Below, piece after piece: positions 39,661 through 49,549 of a stretch of 64,000 nucleotides of DNA; positions within the stretch are counted from its first letter, which is position 1; every line of letters starts with the position of its first letter. The notes beneath the pieces are model-generated. The model had not been told where the DNA came from, made no database searches, and saw nothing but the letters and a program-made list of their open reading frames with translations. The position numbers and the translations under genes are program-made. Source of the stretch: Eurosta solidaginis (Eukaryota > Arthropoda > Insecta > Diptera > Tephritidae); the NCBI RefSeq assembly GCF_040869045.1, contig NC_090322.1:82049675-82113674 (forward strand). The letters are read 5' to 3'.

Positions 39661-42600
39661 AACAATTTTTGAGATAGTTATTAAAACTTTTTAAACGTTG
39701 TCAAACGTTGTTTCTCGTTTTATATCCTCTAATTCTAGAGTTACATATTGTTTAACCCATTCGTGTTGGTTACTCGACCGCTCATTGCTCGTGTAGCCTA
39801 CATATTCCGTTTTCCTAAATAAACTTACCGGCCTAAAGGTTAAGCTTGCTTAAAATACGTAGGTCGTTTTGTTCAACAAATTTGAGTAGGTCACTCAGCA
39901 GTTGTTTGCTTCAGAGCTACAATTTTTGATATAGTTAATAAAACTTTTTAAAGGTTGTCAAACGTTGTTTCTCGTTTTGTATTCTTTAATTCTAGAGTTA
40001 AATCTGATAAAAACCGCGTACGAATTTTTTAACCCATTTGTTTTGGTTACTCGACGGCTCCATCCTCGTTAGCTTACATACTGCGTTTTTTAAATAAACT
40101 TTCCGGCCTAAAGGTTAAGCATTGATAAAGTACGTAAGTCGTTTTGTCCAACAATTTTGAGTAGATCACTCAGCAGCTGTTTGCTTCAGAGCGACAATTT
40201 TTGAGATAGTGATTAAAACTTTTTAAAGGTTGTCAAATGTTTTTTCTCGTTTTATATTCTTTAATTCTAGAGTTAAATATGATAAAAACCTCGTACGAAT
40301 TTGTTTAACCCATTCGTTTTGGTTGCTTGACCGCTCCGTCCTCGTGTAGCCTACATACTGCGTTTTTCTGAAGAAAATTACCGGCCTAAAGGTTAAGCAT
40401 GGTTAAAATACCTAAGTCGTTTTCTTCAACAAATTTGACTAGATCACTCAGCAGTTGTTGGCTTTAGAACAATAATTTTTGATATAGTTATTAAAAGTTT
40501 TTAAAGTGTTTCAAACGTTGTTTCTCGTTTTATATCATTTAATATTAGAGTTAAATATGATAAAAACTGCGTACGAATTTTTTTAACCTATTCGTTTTGG
40601 TTACTCGACCGCTCCGTCCTCGTTTGGAATGGTTAAAATACTTAAGTCGTTTCGTTCAACATATTTGAGTAGATCACTCAGCAGTTGTTGGCTTCAGAAT
40701 AATAATTTTTGACATAGTTACTAAAACTTTTAAAGGTTGTCAAACGTTGTTTCTCGTTTTATATCCTTTAATTCTAGAGTTAGGTACGATAAAAACCGCG
40801 TACGAATTTGTTTAACCCATTCGTTTTTGTTACTAAACCGCTCCGTCCTCGGGTAGCCTACATATTGCGTTTTTCTGATTAAACTTACCGGCCTAAAGGT
40901 TAAGCATGGTTAAAATACTTAAGTCGTTTTCTTCAACAAATTTGAGTAGATCACTCAGCAGTTGTTGGCTTCAATAATTTTTGATAATTTTTGATATAGT
41001 TATTAAAAGTTTTTAAAGTGTTTCAAACGTTGTTTCTCATTTTATATCCCTTAATATTAGAGTTAAATATGATAAAACTGCGTACGAATTTTTTTAACCC
41101 ATTCGTTTTGGTTACTCGACCGCTCCGTCCTCGTGTAGCCTACATATTGCGTTTTTCTGAATAAACTTACCGGCCTAAAGGTTAAGCATGGTTAAAATAC
41201 TTAAGTCGTTTTCTTCAACAAATTTGAGTAGAACACTAAGGAGTTGTTGGCTTCAGAACAATAATTGTTGATATAGTTATTAAAAGTTTTTAAAGTGTTT
41301 CAAACGTTGTTTCTCGTTTTATATCCTTTAATTCTAGAATTAAATATGATAAATACCGCGTACAATTTTTTTAACCAATTTGTTTTGGTTACTCGACGGC
41401 TCCGCCCTCGTTAGCTTAAATATAGCGTTTTTTTTAATTTGCTTAACGGTCTAAACGTTAAGCATGCTTAAAATACATAAGTCGTATTTTTCAACAAATT
41501 TGAGTAGATCACTCAGTAGTTGTTTGCTTCAGAGCTATAATTTTCGATGTAGTTAATAAAACTTTTTAAGGGTTGTCAAACGTTGTTTCTCGTTTTATAT
41601 CCTTAAATTCTAGAGTTAAATACGATAAAAACAGCGTACGAATTTGTTTAACCCGTTCGTTTTGGTTACTCGACCGCTCCGGCCTCGTGTAGCCTACATA
41701 TTGCGTTTTTCTATATAAACTTACCGGCCTAAAGGTTAAGCATGCTTAAAATACGTAAGTCGTATTGTTGAACAAATTTGAGTAGATCACTCAGCAGTTG
41801 TTTGCTTCAGAGCTACAATTTTTGATATAGTTAATAAAACTTTTTAAAGGTTGTCAAACTTTGTTTATGGTTTTATACCCTTGAATTCTAGAGTTAAATA
41901 TGAAAAAACCTGTGTGCGAATTTTTTTAACCCATTCATTTTGGTTATTCGACCGCTCCGTCCTCGTGTAGCCTACATATTGCGTTTCCTAAATAAATTTA
42001 CCGGCCTAAACGTAAATAAACTTACCGGCCTAAAGGTTAATAAGCATGGTTAGAATACTTAAGTCGTTTCGTTCAATATATTTGAGTAGATCACTCAGCA
42101 GCTGTTGGCTTCAGAATAATAATTTTTGACATAGTTATTAAAACTTTTAAAGGTTGTCAAACGTTTTTTCTCGTTTTATATCCTTTAATATTAGAGTTAG
42201 ATATGATAAAAACTGCCTAGGATTTTTTCTAACCCATTCGTTTTGGTTACTCGACCGCTCCGTCCTCGTGTAGCCTACATATTGCGTTTTTCTGAATAAA
42301 CTTACCGGCCTAAAGGTTAAGCATGGTTAAAATACTTAAGTCGTTTGCTTCACCTAATTTGAGTAGATCATTCAGCAGTTGTTGGCTTCAGAACAATAAT
42401 TTTTGATATAGTTATTAAAAGTTTTTAAAGTGTTTCAAACGTTGTTTCTCGTTTTATATCCTTTAATATTAGAGTTAAATATGATAAAAACTGCGTAGGA
42501 ATTTTTCTAACCCATTCGTTTTGGCTCCGTCCTCGTGTAGCCTACATATTGCGTTTTTCTGAATAAACTTACCGACCTAAAGGTTAAGCATGGTTAAAAT

Positions 42601-44200
42601 ACTTAAGTCGTCTCGTCCAACAAATTTGAGTAGATCACTCAGCTGTTGTTGGCTTCAGAACAATAATTTTTGATATAGTTATTAAAAGCTTTTAAAGGGT
42701 TTCAAACGTTGTTTCTCGTTTTATATCCTTTAATATTAGAGCTAAATATGATAAAAACTGCGTACGAATTTTTTTAACCCATTCGTTTTGGTTACTCGAC
42801 GGCTGCGTCCTCGTGTAGCCTACATATTGCTTTTTTTTGAATAAACTTACCGGCCTAAAGGTTAAGCATGGTTAAAATACTTAAGTCGTTTTCTTCAACA
42901 AATTTGAGTAGATCACTCAGCAGTTGTTGGCTTCAGAACAATAATTTTTGATATAGTTATTAAAAGTTTTTAAAGCGTTTCAAACGTTTTTTCTCGTTTT
43001 ATATCCTTTAATATTAGAGTTAAATATGATAAAAACTTCCTACGAATTTTTTTAACCCATTCGTTTTGGTTACTCGACCGCTCCGTCCTCGTGTAGCCTA
43101 AATATTGCGTTTTTTTGAATAAATTTACCGGCCTAAAGGTTAAGCATGGTTAAAATACTTAAGTCGTTTCGTTCAACAAATTTGAGTAGATCACTCAGTT
43201 GTTGTTGGCTTCAGAACAATAATTTTTGATATGGTTATTAACAGTTTTTAAAGGTAGTCAAACGTTTTTTCCCAGTTCATATCCTTTAATTCTAGAGTTA
43301 AATATGATAAAAACCGCGTACGAATTTGTTTAACCCACTCGTTTTGGTTACTCGACTGCGGCGTCCTCGTGTAGCCTACATATTGCGTTTTTCTAAATAA
43401 ACTTTCCGGCCTAAAGGTTAAGCATGCTTAAAATACGTAAGTCGTTTTGTTCAACAAATTTGAGTAGACCGCTCCGTCCTCGTGCAGCCTACATATTGCG
43501 TTTTTCTGAATAAATTTACCGGCCTAAAGTTAAGCATGTTTAAAATACTTAAGTCGTTTCGTTCAACAAATTTGAGTAGATCACTCAGCTGTTGTTGGCT
43601 TCAGAACAATAATTTTTGATTTAGTTATTAAAAGCTTTTAAAGGCTTTCAAACGTTGTTTCTCGTTTTATATCCCTTAATATTAGAGTTAAATATGATAA
43701 AAACTGCGTACGAATTTTTCTAACTCATTCGTTTTGATTACTCGACCACTCCGTCCCCGTGTAGCCTACATAACGCGTTTTTCTGTTTAAACTTAACGGC
43801 CTAAAGGTTAAGCATGGTTAAAATACTTAAGTTGTTTTCTTCAACAAAGTTGAGTAGATCACTCAGCAGTTGTTGGCTTCAGAACAAAAATTTTTGATAT
43901 AGTTATTAAAAGTTTTTAAAGTGTTTCAAACGTTGTTTCTCGTTTTATATCCTTTAATATTAGAGTTAAATATGATAAAAACTACGTACGAATTTTGTTA
44001 ACCCATTCGTTTTGGTTACTCGACCGCTCCGTCCTCGTGTAGCCTACATATTGCGTTTTTCTGAATAAACTTACCGGCCTAAAGGTTAAGCATGGTTAAA
44101 ATACTTAAGTCGTTTTCTTCAACAAATTTGAGTAGATCACTCAGTAGTTGTTGGCTTCAGAACAATAATTTTTGATATAGTTATTAAAGTTTTTAAAGTG
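39661..44200. repeat. Second block of the left-end higher-order repeat
   Basis: The block repeats variants otherwise seen only in the 0.5-16 kb domain. 'ccgctcattg' at 39778 matches 681 and 'agcattg' (attg at 40121) matches 1024, both with an offset of 39,097 bp. 'gaagaaa' near 40371 matches 4541. 'ttactaaacc' at 40835 and the doubled 'accggcctaaa' near 42009 also match. The same orientation is kept. Confidence 0.85.
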
Positions 44201-44938
44201 TTTCAAACGTTGTTTCTCATTTTATATCCTTTAATATTAGAGTTAAATATGATAAAAACTGCGTACGAATTTTTAACCCATTCGTTTTGGTTACTCGCGC
44301 GCCCCGTCCTCGTGTAGCCTACATATTGAGATTTTCTAAATAAACTTACCGGCCTAAAGGTTAAGCATGCTTTAAATAATTAAGTCAATTTGTTCAACAA
44401 ACACTCAGCTGTTGTTTGCTTCAGAGCAACAATTTTTGAAATAGTTATTAAAACTTTTTAAAGGTTGTCAAACGTTGTTTCTCGGTTTATATCCTTTAAT
44501 GCTGGAGATACGTATTGTTTAACCAATTCGTTTTGATTACTCGACCACTCCGTCCTCGTGTAGCCTACATATTGCGTTTTTCTAAAGAAACTTACCGACT
44601 TAAAGGTTAAGCATGGGTAAAATATATAAGTCGTTTTTTTTTCAACAAATTTGAGTAGATCACTCAGCAGTTGTTGGCTTCAGAACAATAATTTTTGATA
44701 TAGTTATTAAAAGCTTTTTTGTTTCTCGTTTTATATCCTTTGATATTAGAGTTAAATATGATAAAAACTGCGTACGAATTTTTTAACCCATTCGTTTTGG
44801 TTACTCGACCGCTCCGTCCTCGTGTAGCCTACATATTGCGTTTTTCTAAATAAACTTACTGGCCTAAAGGTTAGGCATGGTTAAAATATATAAGTGGTTT
44901 TTTTTTCAACAAATTTGAGTAGATCACTCAGCAGTTGT
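44201..44938. repeat. Distal satellite edge
   Basis: The last two to three monomers before the array ends. They contain small deletions, including loss of part of a monomer near 44,395-44,405 and a longer loss near 44,710. The array breaks off inside 'cactcagcagttgt' near 44,938. Confidence 0.8.
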
Positions 44939-45083
44939 CTTGACGCGAACCAAAACTCCAAAAGTTTGACCGGTCAAGTTTCAATGGAACGAAAATAAAT
45001 AAAAAGGTTGGTATTAATTTTAAGTATAAAGGTGCTAGTAATTATAAATTATTGTTCGATATGTATATATGTAACAATATTGA

Positions 45084-45361
45084 ATTACAGGTTACCTTGT
45101 ACAATCTGGAACAGGACGGCTGCGTGCGATCGGTAAGCAATCAAAATCCAAGTGGCGGAAAACTTATAAAAATGTTAGCACCGGTTGTTGTCGAACGGTT
45201 TATTCATCTGTGCGATGTTTTAACATAGATAGCTTAAACCGTTCGATCACCTCTGTTAACCTTATTGAACAAAAAGAAATACTAGGGCTACTTCAAAAGT
45301 ATGAGGTTTTGGACCGCTGGTCTAAACATGCCGGCCCCTTGCGTTACGCAACCCTGAACTA
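45084..45361 (+). other. Exon-like open frame, uncertain
   Basis: A frame without an ATG stays open for about 92 codons (45,084-45,361, stop TAG) and begins near an acceptor-like 'ttgaattacag' ending at 45,090. Its translation is mixed in composition, with 'SKSKWRKTY', 'NLIEQKEILGLLQKYE' and 'VLDRWSKHAGPLRYATLN'. A second frame (ATG at 45,061 to TAG at 45,228, 55 residues) overlaps it. Its GC content is higher than that of its surroundings. I do not recognise either product. It may be a fragment of a displaced exon, part of an unrecognised element, or chance. Confidence 0.25.
45191..45246. repeat. 12-bp perfect inverted repeat
   Basis: 'tcgaacggttta' (45,191-45,202) and 'taaaccgttcga' (45,235-45,246) are perfect complements separated by 32 bp. 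The repeat occurs once in the window. Its function is unknown. Confidence 0.8.
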
Positions 45362-46030
45362 GAACCGAACGCTTGCACCGCCGTGTTCCATTGACTACTG
45401 AAGGCTATTTCTTATTATCTAAGTATTTCTATCGCCTAGCCCTAGAACCTTGTACCTAGGCTAGATAGAGAAAAGAAAAAATAGGAACAAAAGTGGTTTC
45501 AAATTTCAATGGCACATTTATTCATTAAAAAAAATCAGATACGTATGCATATTCAAAATTTACTGTGAATTCACTTTTAGGTTCATCTGAATATAAATGC
45601 GAAAAGAAAGAAAAAATGATAAAATAAATAAAAATAAGTATATAGTTAGCCCGACAGGACCCATCTAAATATAGTATTTTGGGCCAGTAGTGGACCCAGT
45701 ATTCCAGCTGGAATGACCCCTAGTAAGATTTTAGGAAAAATGTCTGCACCCAGCACGAGACGAACTGGAGAAGCGACGTGGAAGCGCGGGTCCGCTAAAC
45801 GTAGATTTGAATATTTCCCCGCTATTGTGTCAACTAGTGTGGTTAGTGGCGTGCGTCGATTGAACTTCCGGAGGCATACTGCGTGCGTGGTGATGGTCGT
45901 GGATTGACCATGCTTCCCGCGCAACTTGATGAAGCAGCCCATCTGGCGATTTATGTAGGTCACACCTAGCTGCAGCTCTCGCGCGAAATCTTCACTGATT
46001 ATTGAGGTGGTGGCACAGGGATCGATCAGT

Positions 46031-46056
46031 GCCCTCACGAGATGCCCTCACGAGAT
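46031..46056. repeat. 13-bp tandem duplication causing a frameshift
   Basis: 'gccctcacgagat' occurs twice head to tail (46,031-46,043 and 46,044-46,056). Copies A and B have it once, at about 52,980 and 59,872. It shifts the copy 0 frame at the protease motif. Confidence 0.92.
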
Positions 46057-46183
46057 GCAGGCGCTCTCGGGCTTCAATTTTCACCACCGCGGTTGGAGCC
46101 ACTGATGTGAGGGACTGAACTGGTTGTGGTGGCGCTCTTACTGGGGCCACTCTTCCGGACCGGAAATTCCTCGAAGGCGTGAG

Positions 46184-46423
46184 GTGGAATGCTGAAGATT
46201 CCACTCTCTCGTGTTGACGGTGTTTACGGGATCTCTGTCGGGCTTTTGCGCTCTTTCTATTAGACGGTTGGAAAGTTTTCATTTCCAATCCGCTGGTTCT
46301 TTTTATTTCGTGCTGAAGTTGCGGTCGGAAACGCTGAGGTTCCGATCCGCCGACTATAGCTGGGTGGAATGCATGTGATTCCACTCCAGCCAGGTTTTCT
46401 AGGCGGAAAGCGAATGTTTCCGC
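46184..46423. repeat. Array of five covarying 21-bp inverted repeats (copy 0)
   Basis: On the plus strand the arms are gtggaat/attccac (46,184-46,204), ttggaaa/tttccaa (46,268-46,288), tcggaa/ttccga (46,325-46,345), gtggaat/attccac (46,364-46,384) and gcggaaa/tttccgc (46,403-46,423). Loops are 7 nt, or 9 nt in the third. Start-to-start spacing is 84, 57, 39 and 39 bp. The core ggaa..ttcc is fixed, and the outer two bases differ between units but always pair within a unit. On the coding strand each unit reads xExxxFx: VESSAFH, LEMKTFQ, SEPQRFR, VESHAFH, AETFAFR. Confidence 0.85.
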
Positions 46424-47095
46424 TCCAGAATGAGTATCGTTTCCTACTTCAGAGGCGTACAACGAGATTGCATCGCTGTCATCGGCGTCGTTTCCCTTGG
46501 GTCGTGGTGGTCGTCGTTGGCGTTTTGGTGCTTCCCCAATGTGGTCTATATGGAGCATTGTGTGATGGTGCTCGCTGCATCGACGGCATAATCACTCGTT
46601 GGTGCATTGAGATGCGAGGTGAGCCTCTGATAAGCAATTAGTGCAATAATTATATATGTGAGTATCGCGTAAACGTGCGGCTGGTTCTTTCGCCCGGAAA
46701 ACTGGGCATACTCTAAGCGGGTGCCGGTTACCGCATACACGACATACCAATGCGTAATGGTTTGCTTCAGCCCGTTTGCGAATGGTGGTGAAACGCGTCA
46801 TTTCTGTAAATAATAATTTTCCCATTGCAGCGATTTGCTTTTTTTTTGTTTTTGGTGGCGAGCAATATTTGCATGTTTGACTCTCTTATTGGTGGTTGGT
46901 GGAAACAGGGTTAACTAATTTACTAGCAAAATAGCCATTGAACTATTGTCGAACAAGTTCATTTGGCCAACAAATGATATCCTGGTGCCCTCAACACAAA
47001 CCCAACGAAGAAAGAAAAACGCTTCGAAAAATGCCCTAGAAAATCACCCACACATGCCATTCATTCAGTTCTGTACATTTATTTTGATGTGCACC

Positions 47096-47155
47096 CAATT
47101 CTTGGTCAAACTTAATCGTAATGGTCAGTGACCATAACGTTTGACCGAAAAATTG
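47096..47155. repeat. Long imperfect hairpin in the spacer
   Basis: 'ggtcaaac' pairs with 'gtttgacc' around an inner dyad 'tggtca g tgacca', and outer 'caatt' with 'aattg' extends it to about 60 bp with bulges. The same hairpin is kept at 54,033-54,092 and 60,923-60,982, about 270-330 bp upstream of each X gag start. Confidence 0.75.
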
Positions 47156-48232
47156 ATGGTATCCAGTGCCTATACTATCATGCAAATGTATCGAATTTAG
47201 TACATATTCGATAGCATATGCATATCCCTATAATGATGAAGCCGGAAGTTTTTGATTAAAAGTGAAACGTGTCGGTTTAATGTTTTTACGTGCGGGAGTG
47301 GTTTTCGCGTTTGCGACTTTGGATTTCCACGGGAATAACCAAGAAATAAGTTTCGTGAGTGATAGTGAAAATATAAAAACTGAAATAATATGAGGAAAGT
47401 GAAAAAAACGTGCGCCTTTAATTAAGGCAAAATTAATTCCTCAATCAAGTAAAAGAGCCTGTAAGGCCATTGTTTTCGTTTAAACATACAATAAGTGGCG
47501 GTGGTGTGATTTAGTTTTGTTGTTGTGCATAGTGAAAATGAAATAATGAAATGGCATGTTCCTACGGCACTTGTGTGTTAGGGTGTTTCCAAAAAAGTTG
47601 TTTTTTTTTTTGCTTGAGAATTCTCCTTTTTTTGTTTTAATAAAAGTTATGACTGGAACGACCAGTGAAACTAAAATAGGTAATTCTATAGTTTAGCTTG
47701 CTACTGCGTCAGGGTGTCCCAAATGTTGTGAAAAAAAAAAAAAATTTTTTTTTGTTGTGTGCGGTTTATAAATGACGGAAAAGGGTGAATTCAATGGAAT
47801 TGGTAGCGGATAAATATTTCTTGAGTGACGCTGCCTTTACCATTGTGATATCCTTTTCCCATCCTCCAATACACTTCGCGAAAGAAAAGCGACATAAAAA
47901 TTTACATTTTGAGGGCACCCTTATAGTGCAGTTTTAGCAACATAAAACGGCTTAAGCTAGGTGAATACGTTTGTATGTGTGGTAGAGTGTGTGGCCCCCT
48001 AAGAAAAATAAATATTTTTGCACTTGCAAAAAAAAATAAATTGTTTTCTGAAAAAGTAGATTTTCGAGGTCAGTCCAATGTGTCTGCACGCGGTATGTAT
48101 CTTTGTACATATGATAATGGTGACTACCCAGCAGGCAGTCTGTTCGGCCATGAGCCGAAAAAAAGCCCCGAAAGAAGTGAAGTTAAAGGGTGAAAAAACA
48201 TTATTAGCTGAAGTTGCTAAACATGTTCGGTA

Positions 48233-48250
48233 CCCTTTTTTTTCACTTTT
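48233..48250 (-). promoter_or_regulatory. Candidate polypurine tract (spacer 0/A)
   Basis: On the minus strand 'aaaagtgaaaaaaaaggg' lies about 115 bp past the integrase stop. In the other spacers the equivalents (55,132-55,148; 62,003-62,020) are followed by 'tg', as an LTR start would be; here the next bases are 'ta'. Its position fits a polypurine tract before a 3' LTR. No matching LTR end was found, so this is tentative. Confidence 0.3.
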
Positions 48251-48365
48251 AAAAGGACAAGACAAACCTTTGACGTGCATGCATTAGGCTGAAGCATACA
48301 AAATTTTTTTTTTTTTGATATTAAATATGATGTGGTATTCTGTTTGTACCTTCTTTGCTTTGTGC

Positions 48366-49549
48366 TTATTGTGTCTGTAAATTTGGGGTTGTCGTATCTT
48401 CGGTTTCCGCACTATTCGACGGTAGCAATACCAATTTGACGAGCGGTCTTGTCACTTCTCCTCTCTCAGTTAGGACATCTACCACGCGTACCCGGTTGTC
48501 GGAACCAAGGTGTAATTTGACAACTCGCCCTAATCTCCATTCATTGGGTGGCAGGCTGTCCTCCCGTATGACCACCATGTCTCCCACTTTTATGTTGGAC
48601 TTAGGATGTTTCCACTTGGTCCGCTTTTGAAGTTCTGAAAGATATTCTGTTTTCCACCTTCTGCAAAAGTTCTGATGCAAAGCCTTGAGTTTTTGCCACC
48701 TGTTCACAATTGAGGCCGGGTTTTCATCGACCTTGATTTCCGCTGGGGCTAGTAGGTGCCCTCCGACTAGAAAATGCCCTGGCGTTAGAGGCTCAAGGTC
48801 TGATGGCTCATTTGAGGCCGGACTGAGGGGTCGTGAGATAGACACGCCTCAATTCTGCATAATAATGTATTAAATTCTTCGAAGGTGAACTTTTGGCTGA
48901 AAGCTACCTTTTTGAAATGGGCTTTGAAACTTTTCACCCCAGCTTCCCACAGCCCCTCCATGTGCGGAGCCCCCGGTGGTATAAAATGCCAAGTCAATGC
49001 CTGATGGGAATGTTTGGAAAGCGTTTGGGTGCGGGCGTCAGCCAGAAAGGCTTTAAATTCCGCCTTAAATGCGCGTGACGCTCCGAAGAAATTGGTCCCG
49101 TTGTCTGAGTAGACATTTCTTGGACATCCACGTCTGGCTATGAATCGAGCAAAAGCTGCTGCAAAGGATGAGGTGCTCAAGTCGCTAGTGCCCTCTAAGT
49201 GGATGGCCTTAGTCGAAAAGCACACGAACAGACAAGCGTAACCTTTGGAAATGCGACACCCGCGCCCACTATAACTTTTAATATCGAAAGAGCCTGTGAA
49301 ATCCACCCCGGTATTAGTAAATGCGCGCGAGAAAGTCGTTCGCTCCTGGGGAAGAATGCCCATAAGCTGACTTTGGGCGCGTCTCTTATGGATTATACAT
49401 ATTTTGCAATTGTGAATGATTGACCTAATCAGGGTTTTTACTTTTATAATCCAGTACTGCGTTCGAATAATACGCAGCATGAGTTGGTTTTCACCGTGGA
49501 GAGTATCCTCATGAACAAACTGGACAAATAGACGTGTAAACCTACAATT
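48366..49549 (-). pseudogene. Copy A integrase (family Y), frameshifted
   Basis: It follows in frame after the stop at 49,552-49,550. An HHCC-type zinc site is visible (HX4H, then 'HNCKIC'), followed by the DDE core: 'GVDFTG', 'YSDNGTNF' and 'GLWEAGVKS'. The tail has 'PLTPGHFLVGGHLLAP' and a DUF5641-like end with 'KVGDMVVIREDSLPPNEWRLGRV', stopping at 48,366. The frame slips by one base at about 48,834-48,842 ('tgagatag' on the plus strand), splitting the protein into pieces 48,785-49,480 and 48,366-48,845. Copies B and C have the same slip. It would have inserted the cDNA, and is not functional as it stands. Confidence 0.88.

Larger units (their letters stand above)
1..44938. repeat. AT-rich tandem satellite array, about 277-bp unit
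   Basis: Head-to-tail monomers in one orientation fill this stretch. Spacing between successive 'ccggcctaaaggttaagcat' landmarks is mostly 275-278 bp (198 to 476, 2605 to 2882 to 3159). Well-kept blocks are 'gagtagatcactcagcag', 'gtagcctacatattgcg' and 'ccgctccgtcctcg'. At least two sequence classes mix. One has 'cagaacaataatttttgata' and 'aaaactgcgtacg'; the other has 'cagagcgacaatttttgaga' and 'aaataccgcgtacg'. No open frame above 60 codons was found. I do not recognise the family; it does not resemble the 1.688 (359-bp) satellite of D. melanogaster as I know it. The array runs off the left edge and ends abruptly near 44,938. Confidence 0.97.
44939..45645. other. Unique transition zone between satellite and retroelement array
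   Basis: About 700 bp with no satellite or BEL/Pao similarity that I can see. It holds an exon-like open stretch on the plus strand, a 12-bp inverted repeat, an odd palindrome 'ttgcgttacgcaa' (45,339-45,351) and an imperfect hairpin around 45,429-45,468. The part next to copy 0 (about 45,520-45,645) is AT-rich and featureless. Confidence 0.6.
45646..46825 (-). pseudogene. Copy 0: family X gag-protease remnant, no RT
   Basis: It starts with MGKLLFTE at 46,825. It has zinc knuckles C28-C40 (CX2CX3HX4C) and C61-C74 (CX2CX4HX4C), then a basic and serine-rich linker, then a complete retropepsin-like domain ending 'LLAQNTIFRWVLSG' and TAA at 45,648-45,646. The usual catalytic D-S/T-G triplet reads D-P-C ('ALIDPCATTSII'). 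Two lesions are visible. A nonsense codon stands at 46,594-46,592, where copy A has Gly. A 13-bp tandem duplication (46,031-46,056) shifts the frame. Below about 45,877 the sequence is unlike copies A and B, so this is the only copy with the X protease C-terminus. No RT follows. It could be a truncated element or a decayed stand-alone gag-protease gene. Confidence 0.8.
46826..48365 (-). other. Inter-unit spacer 0/A, presumed to contain an LTR
   Basis: Noncoding DNA between the copy A integrase stop and the copy 0 gag start. It presumably includes LTR and leader, but LTR ends cannot be fixed because only one copy lies between units. It has a run of A then T near 47,731-47,755, a hairpin at 47,096-47,155 and a purine-rich candidate polypurine tract on the minus strand. 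Compared with the other two spacers it has 45 extra bp (about 47,358-47,402). Short plus-strand frames repeat in all spacers but look incidental. Confidence 0.65.

Noticed and set aside
1..44938. CRISPR-like array
   Set aside because: Units are about 277 bp with no short repeat and unique spacer pattern. This is a eukaryotic satellite.
46369..46641. Plus-strand open frames opposite the gag and pol regions
   Set aside because: They are antisense shadows of the minus-strand retroelement frames, for example the 90-codon frame opposite X gag.
47975..48287. Plus-strand open frames of 69-93 codons repeated in each spacer
   Set aside because: They recur only because the spacers are recent copies. 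The two overlapping frames and low-complexity composition do not look like proteins.
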